Positions 11,816-24,865 of a stretch of DNA of 64,000 nt are shown here, one piece after another. The stretch is from assembly GCF_905475395.1 (NCBI RefSeq), contig NC_058338.1:43249935-43313934 (forward strand), in the 5' to 3' direction. Numbering within the stretch: the first letter of the stretch is position 1; the number at the start of each line of letters is the position of its first letter. The position numbers and the translations under genes were made by a program. The notes beneath the pieces were generated by a model, which was not told the origin of the DNA, did not search any database, and was given only the letters and a program-made list of their open reading frames with translations. This DNA comes from Chrysoperla carnea. Lineage: Eukaryota > Arthropoda > Insecta > Neuroptera > Chrysopidae.

Positions 11816-14800
11816 TTATAATTGGTTTTTGTAACGATTATATTCTTTTAATCGTATAGCTTGAATATTGATGAATCCAGTGGCATCTTCGGGGTTGAAA
11901 TCACCATGTTTATCCATTGATACAAGTTCTTCGTTATACAGTGATACTTTGGAAGAGCGACCCAAAATTTGAACTGAAAAATAAATAAAATCTCAATTTC
12001 TGGTTTGTATCATGCAAAAATAAGCCGTAGGCTGTTATTCTTCTATTGGTACAAGTACTGCAGGCGATTATGAAAGCAATTTAAATAAGACCTTTTAAAA
12101 TACAAACCATTTCCCTTATAGAGTTGAACGATAACTTTTCCATTGACATTAACTTGTGATTCTATTAGACATTTTGAAGTGTACTCTGCTTCGGGAGAAA
12201 ACCAAAATCCATTATAAACAAAATCAACCATTTTATCTCTCAAATACTGCTTTATGCGTAACACTTCTTTATCCAAACAAAATATTTCAAGGTCCGAGTG
12301 AGCTGTTTGTAAAATATGACCACCCGGAGTTTCATATACACCACGTGACTGAAAATAAAATATGTTTTGTCTTAATATGGATGTTGATCAAATTTGTTTT
12401 TATAACTTCAGGTGAAGAATTCTCACTGGATGTAGAATACTTTAGTAGTATGCAATATATGAACGTTTATAATTCCTAATTAAACAAAGAGGGAGATATA
12501 GTTTAGTGACGCGAGATTACATATAAAGCTTTATTTTGCTAAAAGGAGATGGGCAACAATCTTTGAATACTTTTAACTTCTTCGTTTTTTATCAATTTTA
12601 ATTTTACTTGCAAATTTTGCTATGGTATCAAGTCTAGTTTTACATTTGATCTTTAATATGGCAAATTCGAAAACTGGCAACTATCGTATTGTAAAAAAGA
12701 AAATAAATGATGAGAAGATGTATATTACGTATAAGATTTAATTTCTAAGTCATAAAATTATTGTTAAAGTTTATATTATTACTCTATTTATTTTTAAAAT
12801 AAACACGCGTGATTTTTAATTTAATTATTGGGAAGAAACTAACACAAAATCAATGTCATAATTTCTGTGCAAGTTTCTAAATAGGGTAAAGTCGGTAGTG
12901 AAAAATAAATTATGAAAAGGAGTAAAATACCTTCAATCCAATAAAACGATTTTCCACTATATCAATTCGTCCAATACCATATTCACCTCCAATTTTATTT
13001 AAAAGCAAAAGTATTTCCAACGGTTTGGTGACAACTAAATTATACACTGTGGATATGGATGTTGGTAATCCTTTTGAAAATTCGACAGTCAGGCGTAGTG
13101 GTGTATTAGTCGCTTCAATTGGAGATTTTGTCATTTGATATAAATTGATTGGAGGAATGTTTTCTGGATTTTCAAGTATTCCAGATTCATAACTTATATG
13201 CATAATATTTGCGTCCATACTCCATGGTTCTTTTGGTGTTACTGAAACAGGTATTCCATTTTCTTTTGCATACTTTAACAAATCTTGCCTGCCTCCAAAA
13301 CGAGTTATAAATTCTTTTAGGCGCCATGGTGCTATGATCTGAAATTATTAGCATTAACATCGGATTTCTGGATTAAGGCCAATTCCAAAGCCAATATTAG
13401 ATTGTACGTTTCGTTTATTAAGCACCTAATTGTGTTTCCTTAACATTCATCGTTTCATTATTATTTTCATTGCGTTGCCTAGCATCACACTTCTTTCAGT
13501 ATTGAGTAGTATAAGTTACAGAGCACTTAATTTCTGACTTTGATACCTAATTACCACCTAGTTTTTTTAGAAGATATTTAAATATCTTTTGTTAGTTTCC
13601 TTGTAACAGTTCAGTGGGAATTTTAGTCTGTTTTTAATGAAAAGGTGAACTACCTGATTGTGTAGTTTGAATAACTCCTGTTCAAAGAGGGCGCACTAAT
13701 TTATTAATTTACAAAATCTTTGATTGTGTGTGAATAATTTTAATATAGTTAGTTAATAATTGTTTTAATAAGTATCACGTGGGTTAAACATTTAAAAGTG
13801 TAAGTTACTTTCCGACATGTTTTTTAAGCCACGCCTCCATGTCAATTCCTAATGTAGTTAGTTACAGCAAACTATGTATATTAAAATTCCTTCATATCCT
13901 ATTAAAACCGAGATGTACAGAGTACAGACTTGGAATTGTCCAGTGTAACGAGTGAATGTGTTATTTTAATAATTAAATTTTAAACTAATTTTTAAATACC
14001 TTAACCTCTGGCCAAAGAGCGTAACAGCTTAATTCAAATCTAACTTGATCGTTTCCTTTAGCTGTAGCACCATGGGAAATGTATTTAGCATTCACTTTTT
14101 TCGCACAAGCCACCAATCCTTTAGTAATGCAAGGTCGAGCAAGTGATGTTCCGAGTAAGTATCTAGTTTCATATATCAGACCCATTTGTACAGCTGGCCA
14201 AACAAAATTTTCTACAAAATCTTCATTCAATCCGTCGATAATAACCTATTATGAACAAAAAAAATTAAAAAGCAAACAAAGTTAAAACTAAGTGCCAAAA
14301 TGAATCTTTGGTTTAACCTAGTATTTGTTGTAATTTTGTGGTATGTGTGATGTTATTTTGTTTTTAAAATGTGATACCTTGTTTTTTAACATCGGGAGGG
14401 ATGTGCTAATCAACTAGAATTGTTTGATTTATTTGGATAAGAAAATTGAGGATCTACAAAGTAACAACTTTGTGCTGTGAATTTAATAAATGTTAGACAA
14501 TGAAAGATTTTTCGATTCGAACGTCTTCTATTACCATTTTTTTCAAATTTAAATTTGCCACAGAACCTGTTCTAAGTGAATTTTTTCACAATCCGAATGA
14601 GTAATTTTATAGACACCTGTTTTACTTTGAGTCTCAGATTGAATCCATATTTACATCTTTGAAAAAAAAAAGTAATAAAGCATCAATCATCGTCCGTTCT
14701 CTCAAATTTGAGCCAATTCACTTTACAAATTACTGCAGGCGCTGGCTGTCTTTGAATTTGTAAAATTAGCGAACCAAAGTTTGTTTATGGGTTTTTTAGA

Positions 14801-15313
14801 GGTCATCCAAGTTTAAGAATATATCCATATTGCCAGACTTGAAAGTGGTCGGTTTGCTTTCAACACTTTTTAGGGGGACTCTACAATCTCTAAAGTCTTA
14901 TCGCTTTATAAAAGTTTATATGCAATTCATATTACTAAGTTCGTAGAGAGATTTGCCAAAAAGAGATTTTCCACTCAAAAAAATGAACAGTATTTTCATT
15001 ATACATCTAAAAGTGATCTGACTTTATCGTCGGTTAAAAACATTTTTACAACGACTGCGTTTCGAGTATAGTGATATTTTGTCCTCCTCATTAACTGTGC
15101 ATCAATGTCAACAAATTCATTTTACAAATTTTTTTAAAAGTTTACCTGTGATGCACCAATTTTAAGGGCTTTTGTTCTTGCCGCATCGAAATCTTCTTCT
15201 TGGCCAATGTTGGCCATATAACAGATGACTTCATAGTTTTGGTCTAGTAACCATTTTAAAATACAACTTGTGTCCAATCCCCCAGAATATGCTAAAACAA
15301 CTTTTTCACTCAT
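11816..15313 (-). CDS. Ass: argininosuccinate synthase, complete, five coding exons
   Basis: This enzyme (EC 6.3.4.5) joins citrulline and aspartate with ATP to make argininosuccinate, in arginine synthesis and the citrulline-NO cycle, in the cytosol. Exons on the minus strand: 15146-15313, 14000-14245, 12931-13338, 12108-12348, 11816-11973, all with GT/AG borders and in frame, giving 406 residues (the family is about 400-412). The N-terminal ATP-binding loop '[15 protein letters not shown]' and '[11 protein letters not shown]' are intact. Exon 2 has '[12 protein letters not shown]' and '[20 protein letters not shown]' (citrulline/aspartate site). Exon 3 has '[19 protein letters not shown]' and '[14 protein letters not shown]'; exon 4 '[13 protein letters not shown]'; the C-terminus is '[20 protein letters not shown]'. 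No stop or frameshift was seen, so it looks functional. The ATG at 15313 is the only sensible start. Confidence 0.97.
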
Positions 15314-15569
15314 TTTATTGCTGTATATAAGACAACTATTACTTATTTAAGAGTCAAAGATTTGTATTTAGAATGAACAAAAATTTGACTATGATTTTAA
15401 CCTTTGGTTGAAGTTATCATTGGAGTGCTATCTTTAATGCTGATTAACTACAAAACAAATTATATTTTTTGTTTAACAATTAACATTTTTTTAAACAATA
15501 ATTTGTTATCAATTTGAATAAATAACTTTTTGAGTAGTTTTCTTTACATAATTTTCTAAATTATATTTA

Positions 15570-16559
15570 GTGTGATCAAAAATCACGAGTATATTGTTAT
15601 GTTTGTACTAAAGTCCAACATAATAGTGTCTCAAAACGATGCAACTGTTTTGATACTGAAACAAAAGTAAAAAAGACGAGGTGGACGATTAATAGAGTTA
15701 TCGTTGGCAATATCATTTGTCTTTATATTTTTAGCTGACACAATGATTTTCTATTAAATGTAACGATTGGTTTGTTGACGTGTCCATTACGATCTACTAC
15801 GCTTTCTAATTCACGTTCGTCGGGTATTTAGATTTCATAAACTAAGTGCGTTGGAAACAGGACAATATTTATTGGAATCGTCCAAGAATAGTATGCACCG
15901 CAGAAAACATTGTGTTGATTGCTGTTTTTGTAAGTTGGCACATTTGTATTGGCGTATGGGAAGGGATTTGCAATTAGGGATAGGTGTAGAGCGATGATCC
16001 ATCCTCTAATGTAGTATGATTAGCATCTTGAAGCTTATAAAATTATGTTTTAAGATTTCGTTACGCGTCGACATAATGTTAAGCTTTTTTGATTTCAATT
16101 GTCAAAATTGCCCAGTGATCAGGACGTAACGAGGGTACGTAGTGGCAAATATTTAGATTGCGCCTCATACATATCGAGATTAACTTCGCTCGCCTTTGAC
16201 TTTGGAGCCAATATTTTCCAATACTGAATCGAAATTTAAATAGCAAACCCAGACATACGAAATACGATCGCGTCATCAACACTTTCTATACATGGTATTT
16301 CAACAATTAACTCAGTCAGTTGTTTGTTTTCACTTGTTTATTGTATAAAAAGCATCATTACAACTATCTATGATTGACGAGTTTGTTAGATGGATTTGTA
16401 GACTTGCTCGGTGGACCAATCAGTCAATGGATGGCCAACTCTGGCAAGTTAGACTTGCGAGCGATCCGTAAAGTGAATGAATACGTCCAACGAATACATA
16501 ACAACACATACCAGTTGATGGGCTTAGAAAATTTCAGGCACAAAGATTTCAGAGAATAA
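15570..16559 (+). pseudogene. decayed coding relic of unknown origin, G+C higher than its surroundings
   Basis: Several plus-strand frames look protein-like but are broken. 15588-15735 reads through a Cys-rich piece (VYCYVCTKVQ...KRCNCFDTE). 15780-15996 is open for about 72 codons and contains 'HRRKHCVDCCFCKLAHLYWR'. About 16117-16220 reads 'GKYLDCASYISRLTSLAFDF' before stops. 16383-16559 ends with 'NTYQLMGLENFRHKDFRE' and a TAA. None has a good ATG and the pieces are in different frames. Base composition is visibly less A+T rich than the flanks. I do not recognise the protein. It could be an endogenous viral fragment, a relic transposon gene or a broken host gene; the last piece could alternatively be a live terminal exon behind an acceptor AG at 16380-16381. 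Confidence 0.4.
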
Positions 16560-17820
16560 ATTAAATCATCATACTATACATTTATTACAGTTGTGAGCTG
16601 ATTTAGTTCTCTCCAAAAAATTAGGATGATGAACTAATCTAAGAGAAGTTTGGTATGTGTACCAAAGTTCGGCGAAAGCATCAATAAATCAATTGAAGTT
16701 CAGTTTTTTAAATTAAATTTTTATTTTTTCGTTGTTTTATTCAAAATTAAGGGATATGAAGACTTGACATGAAAATTAAATAAAATAAAAGCTAGAAAAA
16801 ATTATTAAATTAAATGAAGTACTTATTCATCAAAGGTGAATTTTTAAACCTTTCTATGTTTTTATAAAAATAAACTGTCGTGAAAATCCAATCATCAGTG
16901 AATCGAGCTACTACAGCATTTTGACAGTGAATAGCTTGGGTCGTTAGAGCATGTTAAAGTAAGAAAAATAATGTAGAAAATTTTTCATATCAAATTTATT
17001 AATATAAAACGATCATATACAAGTAAAAAAATTTATATAAAAAAATGTTAAAAATATAAAATCAATTTTATGAGTAGGTAATCTAATAAAATTTCTTTAA
17101 GGACACAACGAAATATAATATTAATAATAATAATAATGTCAGAACAATAGAAAAATTAAATAATAATATATAATTCTAACGAATAAAAAACACTGTTGAT
17201 AGAATTTGCAAATACAAACAATTGGATAATATTTATGGCTCCCAATTTATAACGAAATAATAATATAAATGTAACAAACCTTATGAGATCCAAAATAAAT
17301 ATGATAAAATTATATTTAAAAAAATAAAAAAATAGTAAAAAAAACTTAATTTATTCATCCCCCAGTTACCTTGGCAAGTTGTAGCATTATATAAAAAATA
17401 AATTAATAAAATACCTTAAAAAAACATGTCATTTTATACACAAACAATATTTAAATTTGTATTTAAAGATAATCGGGGAAGGTACGGTTACAGCCTTTAT
17501 AATCCAAACAAATAAATATAAAAGCCAAGCCTGTTCGATGTACTAAACTCTTCGAATTACTAAAAAAATAAATTTTATAAATTGATATTTTAATTATTTG
17601 TAATTAATTCGAATTACAGGAAAGTAGGTATATTATACAAGCTCCATCGCTGCTTATATTGGCTCCTCGTATAATGATTATATTGGCTTCGCCTGCATAA
17701 ATATTTCAAATTAATTGAAACTGCAAACTTGTGTATACAGAAAGATTTCTTAACCTGCTACATACTTGAGATTTGTTTCTCCTCATATTCTTCTGTCTCG
17801 TCTTTTGATCGTTCCAGCCT

Positions 17821-18043
17821 AATTCATTCCACCAAGAATCGAAGGAAAATGTCTTTTCAGTACACTATATAAAATAGGCTGTAGGTTTTTTAAGCGAGTT
17901 AAATTAGAGCAAATTAAATTTGGCTTGAATATATTTAAACAGAGGAAGTGTATTAGCACTTTCAAAGTGAGACCTATAAGGAATAAGCTTGGTAGTAATG
18001 ACGTGGCAGGTTTGAAGAACTGCATTTCTGTGTACAAGGGGTA
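17821..18043 (+). pseudogene. possible retroelement C-terminal fragment
   Basis: About 73 plus-strand codons are open (contains 'LNIFKQRKCISTFKVRPIRN' and ends 'NCISVYKG' then TAA). The order of a basic stretch followed by 'I-S-V-Y-K' resembles the link between reverse transcriptase and GIY-YIG-like parts of some retroelements, but no catalytic motif is included. A chance open frame is equally possible. Confidence 0.25.
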
Positions 18044-18230
18044 ACAATTATTGTAGTTGTATCCTTTTTATATATGTATGTATACTTTTTGTATCTATAT
18101 GAAAATGTAGTTTATCATCAACTTTTATTTATTATATATTTCTCATGCACATGTGAAAATAGTTTTGTTTAAGAAAATGCAATCATATTTTTATGCTTTA
18201 ATTAGTATTACAATATGTTTGAAGATTTTC

Positions 18231-18729
18231 TAATAGGGAATATTCATGAAATTTAAATTTGGTTCAAATATTTTTTTTCCGTAACTTCATTGGCTGGACA
18301 TTTGAACTAAACCATTTTTTAATTACTTAAAATTAATTAATAAAAGTACAAATCCAGTGAGAGAAATTCAAATTTTTAAAACGGACGTGACGTCATAGAA
18401 TGTGCCTTGTCAGACTTGACATACTGTATGGTATTAATTACTTATATTTTTTTATGGTATTACCATGGATATATACTATAATTACTACATCCGTAGGTAT
18501 TACACCTCTAGTAAACAATACATTGAACTGTCACCAACTGACAGCTCACATATTAATACATCATCAACAGAGATCGCCAATAGGACTGCGTTTAAACATC
18601 TCAAAATTATTCTCCATTTTAAATATTTTTTTACACTTAATTACAGCATTTTGAAACAGTATTTATAGTTTTATATAGCGGCGTAAACAATGAATTAAAA
18701 ATATAAAAAAATACATGAATATTCCCTAT
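18231..18729. mobile_element. TIR element flanked by 15-16 bp direct repeats
   Basis: Perfect 16-base inverted ends ATAGGGAATATTCATG (18233-18248) and its complement (18714-18729) enclose about 470 bases with no transposase. Immediately outside lie TGTTTGAAGATTTTC (18216-18230) and TGTTTGAAAGATTTTC (18730-18745), differing by one inserted A. This is a clear insertion signature, but the duplication is longer than the 2-10 bases of most cut-and-paste families. Weak open frames at 18400-18668 are inside the element and do not look like a gene. Confidence 0.75.
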
Positions 18730-20448
18730 TGTTTGAAAGATTTTCACCTTAATTTTCTTAGAATTGAGTTTTTCAATAATTTTTTATTTTTATTTCATTA
18801 AAATTGGCTTCAGCATATCTGCTATACAGCCTTTCGATAATTTAGAATCTAATTTAAAATTTTGAACTTATTAAATATAGTACAGTCTTATATCATAAAT
18901 TGCTCATAGTATTGCTCATAGAGTATTTATTGTTATTACAACGGTAAAAGTAAGATATATTTTGCTAACTTTACCGCAAATTTTTCCCTGGCAATTTTAC
19001 AAATATTGCTTTCAATAACAGTTACAAACATTCTGGAAACACTGCACATTTGAAAAATTATCAATATTAATCGCCGCCAAGATAATCGTTTAAAGAAGTC
19101 ATACAAGAAGAAAAACTTGTGGCATCCATTACTTATATGAATATTAGCTTTAAGAAAATAAAAAGATTATAAAATCTATTTCTATATTCAGAAGTATTCA
19201 TAGAATTTAAAATATCTAACAATAACCAAATTTTAGTAGTAATATTAAAATTAAATACTAAATATATTACATTCATTTTTAGCTACTAATATAAAGTGAA
19301 AATAATTATACTAATAAGAATACTGCATTCAACCTAAAAGTTCAAATTCCTATGGTGAATTCTCATTTTGAATATCGTACATTGTGAAGGAACCATATCT
19401 GTGTAAAAACCGAAATTTTAATGAAGAAAGAGTAATTTTGTGCCAGAAATATGATGAAGGGCAGAGGCAGAAAAATTTGTGTATCCTTAATGGATAAATT
19501 TTTACACGAAATAGGCTTTTGTCCTAAAGAAAAATTGGTTTATACCAAAAAAGTACTATTTAAAAAAAAAAATACTATTTACAGTATATATTTTGCATTT
19601 TAAAAAACAAATTCAAATTTACTTAAACAGTATAGAGAGTATCATGGCGTCTTGAATGACATCATTACTTGGCATATGATATAATAATTTTTGTATATGC
19701 AAGTTTACATGTTTTAGTATTTGTAAGCTTACATAGCTTTTCATATGGCGTGACGTAGTACCTACAAAGTAAATCTAATTGGAATTTGCTATCACGTGAC
19801 CGGATGTATAATTTTAAAGAATTTATTTTTTTAAATAAAAATAACCCTTATATTTTTTTAAAATTAATTTTGTGTTTTGTTATCTACATGTCATGATTAA
19901 TTCTCGAGAACTTTTATCCAATCAATTTATTCTTAGTGGACAAAAGCCTATTATATGCGGGCTGCTACTCTATGCGGGCTACTATTATATGCGGGATAAG
20001 TTTCTCAGTTAATTTTTCGACACAATCTTCGTACATCTTGATTGATTTCAAATATGATTACTAAAATTTTATACTTAGCAAATGTAATTAATATTAAAAT
20101 TTCGGATCTTATTATGATGATTTATAGCCACGTTATAGGCAATAGTGAATTAAATATACCTTGGACAAAGTTATTTACTTTCAACAGAGCATTAATGTTT
20201 ATTGAAAGAGAATTTTGTTCATGGAAGGGGATGGATGATGTTACACAAAGACTTATTTAATCAAAGACTGTGAGTTAATTCATGAAGTAGGAATTTGTCA
20301 CTTTTAGTTCATTTAAATGAAAATTTCACATTAGTTTGTATTTCATTTGTTTCAGTCTTAATTTACAATAATATGAATGTTTAGAAGTTTACCTAATTTA
20401 ATTCGTCATGGAAATAGAAATATTTTTAATGTATTATAAGGTTTGTCC

Positions 20449-20851
20449 AAATATGTTATACTTCTATATGGCAGTGGTGGGCTGACTTTGAATGAATTTT
20501 AGCAAAAGAGGTATGTTTCGAAGTGAAATGGACGGTGTACTGTATGTATGTTCCGAAGTGAGATGGATGATACTCATTGAGAGTATACATTTCTACCTGG
20601 AAGACTTGGAAGAAGCTCTGAAGAGTAAACATAACTTTGACGACAATATATTATTCACCTATCCTCCGAGAGATGTTGACCACAATGCGCATGCCTGTAA
20701 ATTTGATAATTCTCTAGATAACAGTAGCAGATGCGCAGAACAGGTTTCGTCACTCGGAGGATAGAGAACACAAGACATTATGTGTCTCACTTTACCGGAA
20801 CAGCTTCCACTTACAGGAACTGACCATATAGGAGTATAACATATTTGGGTT
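20449..20851. repeat. imperfect inverted-repeat element
   Basis: AAATATGTTATACTTCTATA then TGGCAGT near 20449 pairs with ACTGACCATATAGGAGTATA then ACATATTT near 20820-20851. A second inner pair is CTATCCTCCGAG (20658) with CTCGGAGGATAG (20754). The left arm also holds two direct copies of GTATGTTYCGAAGTGARATGGA. The 90-codon open frame inside is taken as a by-product. Confidence 0.55.
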
Positions 20852-22614
20852 TATCCTTGATCGCTGTGCGAGCTTAATCTTACATTTACCTTAATCGAAA
20901 TAATTCCATTCAAGGATATAAATGCATGTAAAGATAGTTTCTAAATATTAGGCTAATTTATATCATTAAACAAACATTTTTACATTATATTTTGTCTGTA
21001 TTGTGTTCAATCCAAGTATGGGCTTTTAAATTTTCGAATTAAATTGGATTGTACCGCAAGAATGAATTGGATCCATATACACAGCACTTAAGATAGAAAA
21101 ACTTGATTTTTACTACTATTTATGATTAATGTTCTTATAGGCGAGATTTGGCAGATTCCATTTGATTCTATTTTGTTCGAACATTTACTATGGATTTTTA
21201 AAATATGAGAAATGTGGCTGAGATACAACAAAACTAGAATGTAAAAATTTTTGTAAAAGACATGTACATGAGAAGCAAATGAAAACTTGTAACAACTTAT
21301 GCAAACAATATGGATACCTACATATTTTTAGTAAAGAACTTTAAATATAAGAAATACTTTTTAATACAACATAATAATGGTAAATAGTAAAAACAAATGT
21401 AATAAACTATTAGAAATTTAGTAGGCAATAGCACAATAAAGGTCTAATCACTAATAGTTCTATACAGATTTGTTTTGATTTTTAAATACTGTAATAATAC
21501 GAGATCTAATCATTGATGTAATAGTTGATTTTCAATGGATACACATAGCTAGTAAATATCTCCGTATTATAAAACAATGTACTATTGGTTAGTCGTGCAT
21601 CCAGATGTTGGCCGAATCAAATTAAATCAAATCAAATGAAAATGTTGAGAAATCTAGAGCTAGTTGACTATAATAATCAGGCACCTGTACAATATAGCAT
21701 GAAATATAGCCAAAGTTCTTCAAATACATTTAAACGAATCAATTATGATTGAAGTTAGAACACATTAGTTAGCTACAAGTGTAGAGCAAACGTTGCAAGG
21801 GAGTTTTGTACACAAGTATGTTGCCCTCGAATCTGGCTTTTGTAACTGTAGCTAGTAGAGAGTACAAGTACCTTCGATTAAAAGAATTTAAGCCTCATTT
21901 ACAATAACATGAATGGTGAAACTTGAAGCGTTTTCTATGTCATATGTCAATGTAGCTTTTCTGATGAAATGAAATACAAATGCGAAATTGGCAGTTATTT
22001 GTAGACAAAATTCAAATTATATCTACAGAATCTTGATTCATGTTATTATAAACAATATTTGACAGATTCAATTTGATTCTATTCTTTACTAGAAATGCGA
22101 ATGTATGGACGTTTAATTACATCCTTATTACATAATAAACAATAAATAATACAATACTTTTAATTTAAGTGATTATCGCTAAGTTTTTTCGAAAATAATA
22201 ACACCAAATTATTATTCTGATAAACCTATCACAATAGTTTTAACATCACATACAAAATATTCTAACAAACTTGTTTACATGCTATCACTAATACTAAATT
22301 ATTTATTAAATGCATATAAAACAATCGTTTTAATGAAAATAATAATTAAAATTTTTATTTACGATAGATTAAGCGAAATCAGATATATTGACGTTCCTGC
22401 TTTTCATTATGAAATTATTGAAAAAAATATTTAAAAAAATTTGGCACAATAATTATAAATCGTTTTATTTTCAAAAATTAATAGCAAAAAGCAAATTGAT
22501 ATATTGAATGAGTAGAATTATTAATACTTAAGTAAACAATTATTTGGATCCATTTTTCTTTTTTGATGTGTAACACTCCATTAAATATGGCAACCGTTCA
22601 ATTCGGTTTAATAT

Positions 22615-22908
22615 ATGGAGAGTAGAGATAAGGAGAACCATCTCTGTATATAAAAAGTGTCCATCGAAAATAAGGGTGGCGCTGCTGTAGCAAAAGTGTA
22701 AGTTTTAAAAGAAGTGCTCAAAGTAATAAGAGTAAGATAAATATCTAAACAAGTTGTTCGAGAAGGATAAAGAATTTCACATCAAACACCTCCTGCTACA
22801 CCAGAGCATTCTGGTCAATTTTGTAACTGTTATTTGCTGTTTTTAGATGGACACTTTTTTACTTTAACTCCTATTTAAGATAGTTTTCCTTATCTCTACC
22901 CTCCGTAG
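22615..22908. mobile_element. hAT-like MITE with 8 bp target duplication
   Basis: Imperfect inverted ends (TGGAGAGTAGAGATAAGGAG on the left; the complement of CGGAGGGTAGAGATAAGGA on the right), plus inner pairing of AAAAAGTGTCCATC with GATGGACACTTTTTT. TTTAATAT lies directly on both sides (22607-22614 and 22909-22916), a perfect 8-base duplication as hAT elements make. The element is 294 bases and non-coding. Confidence 0.75.
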
Positions 22909-24865
22909 TTTAATATTAAGTTGTATAACTGCGATAAAAATGTAATAAATATTTTGTTAACAAGAATATAAAGAATAACAATTTAAATAAAAATGAATAT
23001 TCAATGCCTTCAACTTCTTGGTAGATAAAATTAGTTAAATATTATAATTATTAAGTACTTCTGTTTTACATTTTAATATAAATAATGAATACATTTAAAC
23101 CTGAAAATGGCAAGAATAAATATATTACCTACATCTTTTACACAAAAAAACTACTAGAACGATAGTTTTTATTTTTAGTATTCAAAGTGACCTTTTGTAA
23201 TTTAAGAGCTGACGATGTGAACGAAATGTGAAAAATGTCACATCTTTTCATTATAATTTTGGAATGAATTAACATTTATATGTAGCATCATTTTTTTAAA
23301 TTCAGATACTGCATTTATTATTAATTTAAAACTTTGTTCATATCATGAAACAAAGCAGTTTTTATTTTACCGTACTAGTGTGCAAAATATTTTAGTTCAT
23401 AACCTTCATTGTATGTTACTGTACTGTATGTAATTAACAAATATTATACAAAATTCATAAAATGTCTTTCAAAATAATTTAAGATTGATTGTTTAGTTTC
23501 ATTAAAATTAAAGTAGTTCGGCCGTCACGTGACTAGTCAAGTTGCCAAATAATTTATATTCATTGAATTTAAATCTAAGTTATGCAAAAAATTAATGAAC
23601 ACTGACAATGAAAATATTCGTATCACGGAAATGTAATAAAATGCTTTAAAAATATAGTAAAAGATGAAATTTATACGTCAATTTGAATAGTTAAGTGATT
23701 GAACCTGCTATGGTTATAAGATCTTCGGATAAAGTCGGATCGCTGCCCTTCCCACCCATGAAATGCCGCTATCGGTGACACTGGTGGCAGCATAACGTAC
23801 CTATTACGAATTATTTTTTATTGATAAATAAAGTAATATTTCAAAAGATTATCCATGATAATTTCTTTGTAAAACTTAATTCATTCATGAAAAAAAAACC
23901 AAATGTCGATCATTTTGAAAGTTTTTCGAGAAGAATTTGAACATTCCCGCGATTTCCTATTCTGGCCAAAGCTTCAATCAGCTGTTACCAGTAGTGCAGC
24001 AGTGCAACGTAATGTCTGGCATCCGCTTCCAAAACGTCAAAAACTAAAGTTTTTTTATTTTTTTATTTTTGGAAAGCGCCGTAACGTAATGTTTTTTTGC
24101 ATAAACAATCTGTGATAAGTTTTCTTCATGATGAAAACTTTTTTGAAGCTGAATATTAATGTGAGTTCTTCCATAAGGTACTGTGTTAAAAATAACAATG
24201 AAATAATTCACAAGTTTCTCCCGCAAGAGGAGCAAAAACTGTGATCAAGGGCCGAACTACTTTAAATGAAATTTGGAATACATAGCTTGTGTTGCCAAAT
24301 AGACACCAGTATTATTCAGTTAACTGTTTAACAATTATTATCTTTTTAACATTGTTATATACGTATTGTACTGATCAGTATATTGGTATCTATTTTTGAA
24401 AATGAGCATAAAATTTGATAATCGTTGTGTAAGCTTTATAACTTAAAAGCATTTATTATCAAAACTTTTAATCTCATTATGTGAACTTAGCATAACGTTC
24501 CTTTCTTTAATTACATAATGCTTTGAAATAAATTTAACTTTCATTATTTAATTGGTGTACAAACAAGCCTGGTAACTTTTAACTTGGAATAGAAAATACG
24601 TATTTATATAGATTAGAAATGATTTTACTGTTTTTTTGTATTCTTAATATTATTCTATATGTTATGGCTAATAGTACAAAATACAGATCGTACGTTCTTC
24701 AAAAATAGGTATGAGATAAATATTAATGAAGTTTTTGGAAGATACCTTATAGTACGAAGATCGAAAGCGTTGTTTATTTGTTATAAAATTCGATACAACG
24801 TGACTCAATTATGCGGGGAGACAATCTTCTGAATTTGTTGAATTTTAGCATTACATATTTTATGA

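Larger units (their letters stand above)
16561..24865. other. gene-poor, very A+T-rich stretch
   Basis: No convincing exon was found on either strand apart from the fragments and mobile elements listed separately (17821, 18231, 20449, 22615). The short open frames here (for example 18400-18668, 20042-20260, 20492-20764, 23903-24115) have no recognisable motif and several lie inside inverted repeats. Confidence 0.5.

Noticed and set aside
16079-16282. 67-codon minus-strand open frame
   Set aside because: It is antisense to the more protein-like plus-strand relic frames, and neither direction has a start or splice signal; kept only as part of the relic entry.
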